39,110 nucleotides of DNA. Origin: Stenocarpella maydis (taxonomy: Eukaryota; Ascomycota; Sordariomycetes; Diaporthales; Diaporthaceae). The position numbers and the translations under genes are program-made. The notes beneath the pieces were generated by a model. That model worked only from the letters and a program-made list of their open reading frames with translations. It did no database searches and had not been told where the DNA came from. The stretch spans positions 1-39,110 of the forward strand of contig NQMI01000241.1 of the NCBI GenBank assembly GCA_002270565.1, given 5' to 3'. Within the stretch, counting starts at the first letter, position 1. Each line of letters begins with the position of its first letter. Below are positions 1 to 10,613 of the stretch, in pieces.

Positions 1-626
1 CGCGTCCTTGTTCATGGCGAGGGGTTTTTTTGCTGTTTCTGCCGCCGCCGCTGTCCTGCTGGGCCCCTCCGTGGCGTGGGTCTGGTGTGTTCCTGTGCTG
101 GTGTGGTGGTGGTGGTGGTGGTGGTCTTCGTCGTCGTCTGCTCCTGTGCCTGTTCCGGTCGCGCTCCCTCCTACGTCCGCCAGTGCCTTCCGATTCAGAA
201 ATAGGGTGTCGAGGAGGTCTTGCTGCAGCATTATGATGTCGCTGTTGGTGTTGGTACCTGTGCCATGGTGGGTGCCGTCCGGTCAAGACCGTCGGGTGAG
301 GTGATATCGGGTCTGTGTGTGCAAGAAATATATTTACTTGCATGATCGGCCTAGTTTTGCTGATGCTGGTGCTGTGCCTGCCGGCCGGGGCCGCCTGGGG
401 TTCGGGTTCGGGTTCCCGTCTGGGCCTGCTGGGTCTGATGACGGGACTGGGCCTGGGCCTGGGCATCGTCTTCACTAGGACCCGTCGCGTCGTCTGTGCT
501 CGCATTGGCTGCTGCTTCGTCGGCCTCGTCATCAGCCTGGAAATCTTGTGCTTGGGCCATCAGCCACCAGACCCGGTCAGGGTCCCGTCCACTATATTTA
601 GGCGCGGGCTGCGGGGCCGCAAGCAT
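1..626 (-). CDS. Low-complexity hypothetical protein, 3' end beyond left edge
   Basis: I do not recognise a family. The minus strand opens with an ATG at 626 and reads an Ala/Gln/Asp-rich segment. An alternative in-frame start is Met23, followed by AQAQDFQAD. The frame meets a TAG at 351-353. A tentative splice from 475 (donor GTGAAG) to 258 (acceptor ACAG) restores the frame. It joins to a segment that stays open to the edge and contains DIIMLQQDLLDTLFLNRKAL, an acidic run and six consecutive His codons. The second segment (257 to 1) looks more protein-like than the plus-strand readings of the same DNA, which are Gly/Trp/Cys runs. The intron would be 218 bp, long for this window, so the splice is inference. 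The product may be a regulatory or disordered protein, but no domain is visible. Confidence 0.38.
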
Positions 627-2149
627 GGTCGCACGTTTCGGACGGCCCTGATAAATGTTTGATCTTGATGTTTTGTTTGGTCTCGTGGGTATACTTTATA
701 TTGCCTGGACTTATTGTGTCTGGTGCTGAAGCGAGCAGCATGTTGGAATGTCTGTCTCAGGGGTCGGATCGAGTTAGACATATATATATATCTACTTAAG
801 TAGGTATGTATATCTTATATTCTCCGTTAACTACCTACTCATTCTTCCTGACCCCTCTGCTCTTCGAGCCTGACTTGATATCATTATAACTTCTAAAGCT
901 GCCCGTCAGATTCTGCCAGCCACCATATAATATGGTAAAGTGCTGTCAGGCCAGGTCATACCGGCCCTCACGCACTCATTCACTGCAAACCCAGGCAGCG
1001 TCTCGCATCCTCCTGCACCGACCTGCAGTTCCTGGCACTTATCTGGCATGCACACACACCCACTGCAGGACGATATGCCCCGACAGCCATGGCCGTCCAC
1101 CGATAGGAGACGCGTTCCTGCATGCAGGTGGCCCTGTGACGCCCGACTCGGAGCAACTCTTCCACGCCGCATGCAGCCGCGGGAGCCTAATACTCCGTCG
1201 TACAGTATTGCGATAGTTTATGCTTTGGCTTTCCGGCTCTGGCCCACTTTACCAAGCTTCTCCCGGAGCTCTAGACCTCACGGGTACACAGGCACCCTTC
1301 TGGAAAATTCCGGGGGTTGGAGACAAAGCATATATAGTGTACAGACGTGGTGTAGTTAGTCACTTCAACTACTCCAACACAGATGTTGGGTGACCACTCT
1401 TACCTACTTAAGTAGAGACCCTGGTAGGGGACGTCATTACCACGGCTACCCCGAACTAAACGCACCAAACACTCCTAATTTCTGAAGTTCCCCAAACCAG
1501 CCTACTATCGTAACTACTCTGTTAAACTCGGAAGTAGTGGTCCTTTTTACCTTGCAGCTCCTACTGAAGGGAACAGATGACGGCATAGGCTGGTGGGCAT
1601 TCTCTTTGACTATGCGGCACTAGCCGACAGCTGGTCAGAATCATACAAAGTGAATATTCTAGACGTTCGTGCGTGGATCCTTGTTCAGATTCCTAGGGCG
1701 AAGATTTTTCTAAACTCGCTTTGGTATAAAGCAATATAAATATATATTCATTCTCCCCCTCCGTGAGATCTGCTCTTCACCTGTGTCTAGGTGCAGTCAC
1801 TTCTTGTTCCGTTCCGTGTTACGACGCGAGAGAAACTACTATGCAATGGTATAATACTCATGCAGGCTATGATAAGATCCGCCACGTCTGGCACGATCTG
1901 AGCCCTGCAGCTCTCACGCAGGACGTAGACACCGTGGTCTCTTTGCATGCTCACGGTTATTAGCGCCGAAGGGAACCTCTTGGTCAGAGCTGTTCTTCAA
2001 CTTTATTAAACTTTTATAGAGGGACGTGGACTGGGTGGTTCAGTGAATGCGTGACAGCAGCTTGGCATTTAGGGCTGTAATAACTTCTACTTATACTGCG
2101 CGTTTGCGACATGATCCATGCACTTTAGCGTGCGGCACAACCAACGAGT

Positions 2150-2400
2150 CCGAGATTCTGGACACCAGGCCACACTGCTACACCGTGATCCGGGCTCACG
2201 GCCACAATGAGACCCCTGAGAAGCAGACCACACTGAGATATCAGGCCACACTGAGATGCCAGGCCAACTGACATACCAGCCCACACCGAGACCCCGGCTC
2301 CAGGCTACACCGGAATCCGGGTTCCAGGCCACACTGAGATACCAAAGTACGCTGATATGCCAGGCCGTACGGAGACACCGGCTTCAGGCCACGTCGTGTC
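2150..2400. repeat. Degenerate ~19-bp minisatellite
   Basis: Around a dozen imperfect copies of a unit close to CAGGCCACACTGAGATAYC follow one another. The clearest run is 2221-2275, and diverged members continue through 2395. Copies differ by substitutions and small length changes, so this is an old array. No flanking direct repeat or coding function is visible. Confidence 0.6.
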
Positions 2401-2697
2401 CAGGAATTTGGATGCCTTTAACCACGGTTTTTAGTAACCACATATTAGGATCTTTGGACGGGTCGTTATTGCGGTTTAGGCAGCCTTTGTTTTTAGTAAC
2501 TGCGCTATTATTGGTTTTAATAATCGCTGTTTAGTATCCATAATATTGTCATGGATTGGTCCCAGTGGGACTCCAGGACTAGCTAGCGACCTGCGACCAT
2601 GAACCGTGGTTTTCGGTTACCTTTACTAAGAAGCCAAAAGACACGTAATAATTGAACCCATCGGCGTTCAGTCATCTAGCTAAGGCCCAGGCTTGGT

Positions 2698-2715
2698 AAA
2701 AAAAAGGGGGGGGGG
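2698..2715. repeat. A8G10 homopolymer junction tract
   Basis: Eight A followed directly by ten G. A similar A10G10 junction occurs at 5295-5314. The length may be unreliable in the assembly. Confidence 0.8.
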
Positions 2716-3101
2716 TATCTCCTATTATGCTTTCTCTCCATCCACCATATCATGCCATCGAGTCCAGGTCAGGTTTGACATTTAGTTGCGCGGTGACAGA
2801 GCAATCACCCTGCTTGCAAATACCAACCACGAAGCTCAAACCATGCGTATCCCAAGTACTAAACCAACGAACCAGCTTATCGAATAAACCCAGGGCGCCT
2901 TGCTTCCAAATGTAAAACAGCACCGTTCCTTACTCGACCAAAAGTGATATACAAAAGAACTGAATAAATCCCAAAAGGGAAGGGGGTGGTAACAAGGCAA
3001 CATCGTTCTGCCCAACTATAATGGTACGACGGCCAAGCAAAGTCCACCTTTGATACCTGTTTCCCATGACATCTCCACCCCCCCCCCTCTGTCTCTTTTC
3101 T

Positions 3102-4854
3102 TTAAGACCCGGTGACATTGACGGGCACGGAGCCGAGGACCTTCCAGTCGGCGTGCTGGCCGCCGGGCGGGACCTGCCACTCCTCGATGGCGGGGCCGGC
3201 GCCGTCGTCGTAGAGGACGTAGATGCGCTGGTCGACGGCGTCGAGGGAGGTGAGGGTGTTGGCTAGGGCGAGGTAGGCGCGGCCGGGGCGGAGGAAGGCG
3301 GCGATGCGGCTGCGCTGGTCCGTGAAGCCGCTCGAGCAGTTCCACGACACGAGCGACAGGTCGTGCCCGTCGGGCGACGCGAACAGGATCAGGTGCGTGT
3401 ACTCCTGCGTCGTCCTCGCGCACTCGGGCAGCGTCGCCGTCGTGTAGTACGGCCGGTTGTCCTGCGTGCTCACGCAGATGGGCGTGTGCGGCGCGAACTG
3501 GAAGGTGCTTGCTGAAGGACGGAGTAGAGCCCGCGTGGGTTAGTTTGCTGTGTACGAAAGAAGCAGAAACGAAGAAGTGGTGAGGTACATACATATCGGG
3601 TTGGTTAGGGCATCGCTCGTCAGGTTATACTGGTACTGTTTCAGTGTCCCGTTGGGGTCGCCGATATAGAGACGAAGGTCCCGGCGGCTGCCGATAGGGG
3701 CAACGGCCAGGGATGAACCATCCTGGATGGCAATACTCTGTGCCGTGTCTACCCAAGGGTTGTCGTACGTGCTGTTACTCGTGTACTTGCCGATTGTGAG
3801 CGAGTTGGCACCCAGCTCCTGGAACAGCACAACTAGAATCTGGGAATCAGTATCGAAGCTCTGGTACCAGTAAGCTAGGAGGGAAGAGCCCTTCGACGTG
3901 GTGTAGAGTCCACTGAAGTTGTCGTTGCCCCAGACGCCAGCTTGCTCTTTATAGGGGGACTGCCGCTCGAACATGGTGCCAGAATTTCCGGAGTAGTAGA
4001 CATTTTTCACCTGGCCGTACAGATACACCATTAGTGCGAGGACACATGCATACAGACACGCGTAAGCTCGACTACTCTATCGAAACCATAGTTCTTACCA
4101 AGGCATAGCTGGAGTTAACGTGCGGGTATCCAATGGCGGCAGTAATGGACGTGCCCAGAACGATATCAGCACCGTCGTCGGTGATCGCAGTTACGTTCCA
4201 GTTGTTTGAGGCGTTCCCTGACCAGGCTGCCTCTATAATCCTGCTGTTATTGTGCTGAAAGTAAACTCTGTACTGATTGTTTTGAGAGCCGTCCTTCCAT
4301 TGAACAGCGGCTATGCTTGAGTTTTGATATACCGGGCTTGTCTTTGGAATTGCGGTGGCGGCAGCGGCAGTGGCATTCTTGTTGCGTTGGGCGAAGTATC
4401 CTCCCACTCCACCACCAACTGCGGCGGCAATCACGACGACAGTGGCGGTGACAATTATTATCCAGAAGGTCCTTTTGCGAACACCACATAGTGTCGGCGG
4501 TGGTGGCGCGCCCGCATGTCCGCCTTGGCCGTCGCTGAGGATCTTGCCGTCCTTAGAGTACATGTTCACATTCGGCGGAACATTGGGCTGGCTCTCGATA
4601 TACTGCGGACCCATGCGCTCATGATTAACCTCAAGCCAGCTTTCGGGCTGGTGAACCTCGAGCCCGGGGACCGGGGGAGGATTCACCTGGAGGCCATTAT
4701 CATTGTTGACCTCGAGGCCCCCATAGTTGTGCTCATTCCAGTGCTGCTGCTGCTGATACTCGGGATATGTTGGGGTAGTCCCTGGGGGCGAGGTGGTGTG
4801 CGTGGTCTGATGGCCGGGCGTCCCAGTAAAGTCCTGCTGGTTTGGCGCGGCCAT
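3102..4854 (-). CDS. Membrane-anchored fucose-lectin-like beta-propeller protein
   Basis: Three exons: 4854-4099, 4010-3593 and 3511-3102, giving 527 residues. Introns are 4011-4098 (donor GTAAGA, branch ACTAAT, acceptor CCAG) and 3512-3592 (donor GTATGT, branch CTAAC, acceptor TCAG), and all phases agree. The start at 4854 has a good context (GCCATGG); an in-frame ATG at 4947 would add 31 residues. Residues 1-125 are Gln/Pro/Asn-rich and probably cytosolic. Basic VRKR precedes one membrane helix at about 130-154, predicting type II topology. The rest carries repeated blades like the fungal fucose-specific lectin family (Aleuria aurantia lectin type). The first blade has RVYFQ then IIEAAW, and the last has QRIYVLY then IEEW, matching the Arg/Glu/Trp sugar-contact pattern of that family. 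Several NxS/T sites lie in the outer part. Sugar specificity is inferred, not shown. The family assignment is fairly safe. Confidence 0.85.
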
Positions 4855-6408
4855 GGCTACTCGGAACAATACGCTACAGAGTACAGAGTAGCGGCGTGAG
4901 ATAGGAGATAAATTCAGACGGCACTCAAGGGCAACGTCACCGGGCACATCTCAACCATGTCGTTGACGACAATCGTCTGGAGAGGCAAAAATGAAGAGTA
5001 GAAGGGGTAGCTTAAGAAGCGGGGTATGCGTGAGATCAACCCACTGATTATTCTGTATGCTCTTGCCGGTAAGCTTACAGGCATCTATGAAGAGTACATA
5101 CGGAAGTAGGTAGCTACCAAGATGCTGAAGGTTGACGGCCTAGACAAACGGGTGGCTGCAGGGAGCAGGACCAAGCGGGTCCCTTCTATATCCCATGTGG
5201 AACCCCCTTTATACATGAATCCAAGGCAGTGTAACACACCAAGCAAAATTTTACTCAGAAGGACTTGACGTGTTACTAAGAGAAAGAAGAAGAGAAAAAA
5301 AAAAGGGGGGGGGGTTGGATTTTTGAGGACACAGTCAGCTGCGCCGGGCCGGGTTGGTCCTCAAGTGGTGCTTGGGTACGGCCTACCGGCCTCTCGCTCT
5401 GCTCACCCCTACGCCCCAATCGTCCCCTTGGGGCAATTGTTGCTTTGGGGGAAACTTTGGGGGGGAAACAAGCGTGAAGAAAGAAGAGAAAAGGAGGAAG
5501 TTTAAGAGATGAGAGAAGTCCGGGGGCTTCCCTCTGACCTTCCTATATAAAGAGCCGAAGCCGTCTCCTAGCAACAACAGACATATTTAGGCTGATGGAC
5601 GTGTTTAGGCCAATAAACACGTTCAGGCCAGTCTACAAAATAACACTGAATGTAGTGATAGCTTCAAAAAAGCAAACAGAAAGAGTATATTGACTTTCCC
5701 GTCCGCCAAGCACGCTCTATACTGGATTTAGGTGGTGTGGTTGCTCAAGGTCTGGGCGCCAAGCAGTACGTACTCCAAAACACATGTAGGGAATATAGAA
5801 GACATGTGACTAGAGTGTACATATGTGTGCTGGTGTGTACAGTACAGAGTATCACCTAGTAGTGTGTGTGCATTCCTGGACCAAAAGGATGATTCCTTCC
5901 GCTTCTGTCATCAGGCTCGAGGAAAAGGGAGGAGCAAGCCAGAGGGTACGATGATTGGGCGGCGTGCAAGCAAGCTGCAGTGCTGGCGGTGATAGACAGA
6001 GTACTTTTCGACTTCGGATAAAAAGCTGAGGCACAGCAGAATCCTCCAATACAGCAACCTGCGGCAAACCTGGCTAGGGGTGGTGTTCTAGGGGGGGGGC
6101 AGAGGGGGTTTGGGGGTCAAGATGCTGTGACTCTGTGAGGCCCGTGGCTGATTGGGCCGACCAACACACTCCCGCCAATGATGGCCCAAGATGTGCTTCG
6201 GTGCGCTGGCTCGCAAACACCTTCACGCCCTGCAAGTCCACTGATTGACTGCTGCTCTCCCTTGGCGACAACAACAGCCTTTTGGCTTGGTCTGTTCATT
6301 GCGAGCTCCATCCTAGGCAGTGATCCAGGCGACAATATATCCAGTTCTTGGACTTGCTTGCTACAGATCTCTCGCCTCTCCTCCCCCAGCGCGTGTAATC
6401 ATTTCGCC
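4855..6408. other. Divergent promoter region between lectin-like gene and GH63 gene
   Basis: The two flanking genes diverge, so this 1.55 kb should hold both promoters. Visible items are an A10G10 tract at 5295-5314, three imperfect copies of a ~19-bp unit ending TTTAGGC or TTCAGGCC at 5580-5635, a TATATAAA string near 5544 and a G9 run near 6091. No open frame here has coding character. Confidence 0.55.
5295..5314. repeat. A10G10 homopolymer junction tract
   Basis: Ten A followed directly by ten G, within a purine-rich stretch from about 5278. It resembles the tract at 2698-2715. Confidence 0.8.
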
Positions 6409-9294
6409 ATGGCCTTGCTGACGGTCGCTGCCGCCCTGCTTCTTGTCCTGGGCGGCGCTGTCTCCGCCAGGCAACCTCCGAGTCTCTCGTCCCGCGCCAC
6501 GGACCCGGCTACGTCAGTCTGGACATGGGGTCCGTACCGGCCCAACTTGTACTTCGGCATCCGCCCGCAGGTGCCCGAGACCCTTCTTATGGGCTTGATG
6601 TGGGCAAACGGCGATACTAAGACTGCCCTGCTCAGCAGTACGCGTCCTGCCCACCAGACTTCTGACATTGTGCTGACCTGAGAAGCCCTTCGAGATACCT
6701 GCGAGCAGGATGATGGCATGGAAGGCTACGGGTGGACTCTGTACGATACTCGCACCGGAGGAAGCCAGACCATCCATGACAGCGTGCTCCATGTGGATCT
6801 CACCACCGAGTTTTTCAAGTCCGAAGATGGTCTTAGCTGGAGTGCCCGCGTGAAGGGTGTTCCCAGGGCAGATGCACCAGCAAGCCCCAAGACCGCGCTC
6901 ATATTCCATGCTGCATTAGAGAATGCTGAAACCCTCCCTGCAGATAAGACCCTCAAATGCACCAACGACGCGAGCACGGGCGCGGATGAAAGTGTCAAAT
7001 GCACTGGTGCAGTTCCCAAGTTCGGCCCAGTCGATCTCCACCAGATTGGAGATGCTCAAAACAAAATCATACAAGGACCTGCTGTGAAGAGTGTGTCGAT
7101 GGCTGAAGACAAGATATGGCAAGCCAAGGGTGGGTTGCTGAGATATACCGTTCCCTGGACTGTCTCTGACTTTTCGTAGCCGTCTTTTCCGATGTGTTGA
7201 AGGCCACCGAAGGAGATAGCCTGGTGGTTAATGAGCCAGGGGAAGGCAACATGCATTTCTCGCAGCTGGTGCTCGAGGGCCCCTTTTTGGTAAGTTTCCA
7301 ACTAGCAAGTCTAATGAGAGCAGAACATTGACGGTAATCTCCTAGATCACATTTGCATTTCGATCCAATACCGGCACGTTTTTACCCTGTAAGTCAACAT
7401 CGCCCTAGGATATGCATGGAAATATTGCTTACTAAGACAAATTCAAGCCGATGCTATCGATAACCTCGGGAATCAGTTGAATACGTCGTTCCCGGCCAGT
7501 GTCGATAAAGTCTTCCCAAGAACAGCTCCGTACGAGGGTGATGCTTATGAGGACTTCACACGTTCCCTGATATCAAACCTCCTCGGAGGCATGGGTTTTT
7601 TCCATGGCGATGAAAAGGTCGACGAAACTCATGCTCCTGAGTACGAGGAGCTAGATCTTAATTTCTGGGAGAAGGCGGCGTAAGTATGCCCCTATCTTGA
7701 TACCTGGCTGGTACTGACTCCGTAGATAGGGCTGTTATGGCGAAAGCTCCGATCACCACAACCGCAAACAATTCTCTTCTCTCTCTCACTCCTTCAAGAC
7801 CATTTTTCCCGCGCGGCTTCTTATGGGATGAGGGTTTCCATTTATTGCCTGTGATCGAATGGGACCTGGATCTGGCCGTGTCTGTAGTGAGAAGTTGGTT
7901 GAACCTGATGGACGAGGATGGCTGGATTGGCCGTAAGTACATTGATTGAAGTACACTTGCAAACTTTATTGGCAGCCTGGCGCATCATTCCTTTGAAGCC
8001 AAATATACTGATATGGAGTGCTGCAGGTGAGCAGATTCTTGGACCAGAGGCCCGCAGCAAAGTGCCTACGGAATTCCAAACCCAGTATCCTCATTACGCC
8101 AACCCGCCAACTCTTTCCTTGCTCCTTACCAACATCATCTCTAAAGTAGCCAACAAGACACCATATAATGGTCACTCATCGAAATACACGACCTCTTCCC
8201 AGGACGCACAGTCATTGGTGAAAGAGCTGCTTCCTCTCTTTGACCGCCATTATAACTGGTTTCGCCGTACTCAGGCGGGGAACTTGACTGCGTACTCACG
8301 TCCTGGTGGGGTCAACTCGGAGGCATACCGCTGGAAAGGCCGCTATCCTGGTCACACGCTTACCAGTGGCCTGGACGACTATCCTCGGGCCGAACCACCG
8401 CATCCAGGTGAACTTCATGTCGATGCGCTTGCATGGGTCGGCGCCTCGGCCAGGGCGCTGCAACACGCGGCTGAGTTTCTCGGAGAAGACAGCTCGGTGT
8501 ACAAGGATCAACTGGATGCTGTACTCCAGAACCTAGACGCAATACACTGGAACACAGAACAGTCTGCGTACTGTGACAGCACTATTGGAGGAGACGGCCA
8601 GTTCCAGCATGTCTGTCATTTGGGATATATGTCGTTGATGCCTTTGTTGCTTGGACATATGAATGAAACCCATCCACGTCTCCCGGCTGTCCTGGACCTG
8701 ATTTCCGACTCACAAAAGGTCTTGTCGCCTTTCGGCCTACGGAGTCTCAGCGCCGCGGACGAAAAATACGGGACGGAGGAGGATTATTGGCGTGGCGCGG
8801 TTTGGATGCCGCTCAACGTACTCGCCGTTCTTCGCCTCCATGGTATGGGGAGCACTACCTCCGAAGGGAAAAGAGCAAACGCTCTGGCTGCGAAGCTTAG
8901 GAAACAGCTCGTAAACACAGTCTATGATAGCTGGAAGTCGACTGGCTTCGTCTGGGAGCAGTATAATGACAAGACGGGCGCTGGGCAGAGAAGCAGGGCT
9001 TTTACGGGATGGACAGCTTGCGTTATCCTCTTGATGGGTCTCGAAGATGCTGCACCCTCCATGGCTGATTCGGACGCCCCAGGTGTGTTTTCTAACTGGC
9101 CGATACCGACACTTTCAATTTTTGTACTAATAGTGGGACTGGTGTTATTCAGGCGAAGAGTAACAGAGGCCTGTCGTCGGTGTTTAGGGCGTTGTCGATC
9201 GTGGTATTTGGAGAGGACTAGACAGGTGGAGGGCTACGAGGTCATAGACCTTGACGATTTGCACGAGTCGGATACAGAAGAGAGGAGCAGATGA
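6409..9294 (+). CDS. Mannosyl-oligosaccharide glucosidase (glucosidase I), GH63
   Basis: Removes the terminal alpha-1,2-glucose from Glc3Man9GlcNAc2 on nascent glycoproteins in the ER. Seven exons: 6409-6637, 6683-7129, 7180-7289, 7346-7388, 7448-7679, 7730-7932 and 8027-9294, giving 843 residues with all phases consistent. The stops seen in unspliced frames (6679, 7177) fall inside introns of 45 and 50 bp. Family landmarks: GPYRPNLYFG near 42, CEQDDGMEGYGW, FPRGFLWDEGFH (381-391), SGLDDYPR (535-542; family catalytic acid), ELHVDALAW (550-558; aligned to the mammalian ERHLDLRCW substrate-binding motif), EEDYWRG (672-678) and WEQYND...FTGW (731-750). The N-terminus is a signal peptide ending near Ala-Arg 20-21. 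A second hydrophobic segment at about 780-797 is followed by an Arg-rich tail, suggesting type I topology, unlike the N-terminal anchor of yeast Cwh41. Residues 617-843 are duplicated at 11953-12638. Confidence 0.93.
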
Positions 9295-9326
9295 GCGATT
9301 TAATTCTTGTGTTCTAATGGATTTGA

Positions 9327-9332
9327 AATAAA
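9327..9332 (+). promoter_or_regulatory. Polyadenylation signal AATAAA of the GH63 gene
   Basis: AATAAA lies 33 bases after the GH63 stop, in a U-rich context. It is duplicated at 12671-12676. Confidence 0.5.
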
Positions 9333-9462
9333 ACTTAACTATTTTTATTCTACATTACTCGCTGGCGGGGCGAATCCAAAATCGGCATACTCGACCTCGA
9401 CATACAAATTTCAATCATTATAAGTAACACATATGGGCTGAATTAATCCTCTGCTTGGTTAT

Positions 9463-9560
9463 CTAGCCTATAGTCTAGTCGAATGATCTCAGGATCCGGG
9501 CTACAGGCATGCTAGCCTGTAGTCTGGTCGAATGGTCTCAGGATCCGGGCTGCTCGCATG
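9463..9560. repeat. 49-bp tandem repeat, two copies
   Basis: 9463-9511 and 9512-9560 are near-identical units beginning CTAGCCTRTAGTCTRGTCG. The clear differences include three positions where the first copy has A and the second has G. The pair recurs at 12807-12904 inside the 2-kb duplicate. Confidence 0.85.
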
Positions 9561-10185
9561 TCCCGATACAGGGTGTCTTTGTGCGCCGGGCAAGTTTAAA
9601 CGAGCTAATCCTCACTCAGAAAAGCTCATCTTGGGTTCACGCCCTCTCACCGTGAGCGCAGTAAAACTCTGACCTCACAACTATTCCAGACCTCGGGGCA
9701 GGTCAACTCGAGTGACGAATATTCAGGTAGGTAGCTGTGGTATGAGACAGCCTTGACATCCAGCTGTCGGATCCAGGCTCCGCGATGAAAGTTGGATCAA
9801 GACACCGCACACTTCCATTCGGCTTACATTCTTTCGACAAACCTCTACATGCTGTCATCAGCCTGCGGAAGATGTTCCCAATAACATGTAACGGGTCTGT
9901 AATTGTCAGAACCGTGTTCGTAATACGAATGCCTCCTCGCTGCGCTTATCCCTTGACTGTTGTGCTTCCTTGGCTACTAATAAAAGCCCATCAGTCCCAT
10001 TATATTTTATTAGGGGCAAAGAATGACATGAGCTAATACCCTAGATGTAATCCTGTTAGTTAAGCCGCTATAGGATATAGCTTAAAAAGCGCGGGCATTG
10101 TTGTCCACAGCAAAGACTATGTGCTGTGCTCAATTGAATGCAGTAGGGCTGATGGTAACGCGTTATAATATGTAATCAGAACCCT

Positions 10186-10506
10186 GTGGTCATAACTCCT
10201 CGAGGCAAGAGCTTCCCATCCACATCCATCGCCAATGTCTCATCACAATCCCCCGATCTTCCAGAAGCCTTCTGGCCTCAAAACTTGCGCGGGTATGTCG
10301 CACCATATGCAGATATCGCAAGGCCAGCATGCATAGCAGCCGCCAGTATCACCAAGGAGACAGCCACCAAGGGCGCAATCACCTATCCCGACGGCCGCCG
10401 CACCCCGCAATTCATTGCGCCATAGTCACAAGCCGACCGAAGCCAGGAACGCGCCATCATCGACTCAATTCTAAACGAGACTGACAACGACCCGTTATTC
10501 AACTAG
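10186..10506 (+). pseudogene. Decayed C-terminal gene fragment
   Basis: An open frame reads about 79 codons, with ...AFWPQNLRGYVAPYADIARP and ...GAITYPDGRRTPQF, to a TAG at 10423. It then continues in the same frame with protein-like sequence (RSQERAIIDSILNETDND) to a second TAG at 10504. The first TAG would be a single C-to-T change from CAG, the kind of mutation RIP makes. No ATG or upstream exon is visible. I do not recognise the family with certainty. It is repeated at 13530-13850. Confidence 0.4.
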
Positions 10507-10612
10507 CCTGTTCGTGCGGTGATGTACAGCAGGTCAAGGGATGAATGAGGCCAATATCGGATCCCGAGGTCCGCATGTTGGATCATCGGCTGGCTCGTGG
10601 CCAATATAAACC

Positions 10613-10613
10613 N
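10613..10613. other. Ambiguous base N at the end of duplicate copy 1
   Basis: The single N coincides with the last base shared by the two 2-kb copies. Copy 2 continues into unrelated sequence at 13957, while copy 1 changes to GC-rich DNA with C-runs after the N. It probably marks a contig join. Confidence 0.7.

Larger units (their letters stand above)
627..3101. other. Intergenic region without a supported gene
   Basis: About 2.5 kb in which all six frames are short and low in coding character. Small AT runs lie near 780-800 and 1730-1750 (TATATA-rich), either of which could be promoter DNA, but neither precedes a credible start. The stretch holds the minisatellite at 2150-2400 and an A8G10 tract at 2698-2715. 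I see no tRNA, rRNA or transposase signature. Confidence 0.6.
9295..10185. other. Non-coding 3' flank of GH63
   Basis: Contains the polyadenylation signal and the 49-bp tandem repeat. The 83-codon open frame at 9785-10036 has no recognisable features. Nothing else is supported. Confidence 0.5.
8609..10612. repeat. 2,004-bp direct duplication, copy 1
   Basis: From 8609 the sequence reappears base for base, as far as I can see, at 11953-13956 (offset 3,344). The unit covers the last 227 codons of the GH63 gene, its 3' flank, the 49-bp tandem repeat and a decayed gene fragment. Copy 1 stops exactly at the N at 10613. Its left border lies inside GH63 exon 7. Confidence 0.95.

Noticed and set aside
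940..1359. 139-codon plus frame
   Set aside because: Composition is random-like, with competing frames on both strands and no promoter or domain evidence.
3016..3594. Arg/Pro-rich 192-codon minus-strand frame
   Set aside because: It is an out-of-frame reading of exon 3 of the lectin-like gene, which is supported by spliced family motifs.
6679..6681. In-frame TGA suggesting that the GH63 gene is a pseudogene
   Set aside because: It lies inside a spliceable 45-bp intron (6638-6682). Removing it joins TALLS to K-ALRDTCEQ in phase, as expected for the family.
7177..7179. In-frame TAG and apparent frameshift in the GH63 gene
   Set aside because: Explained by the intron 7130-7179, which restores WQAKAVFSDVL and onward; total phase is consistent over seven exons.
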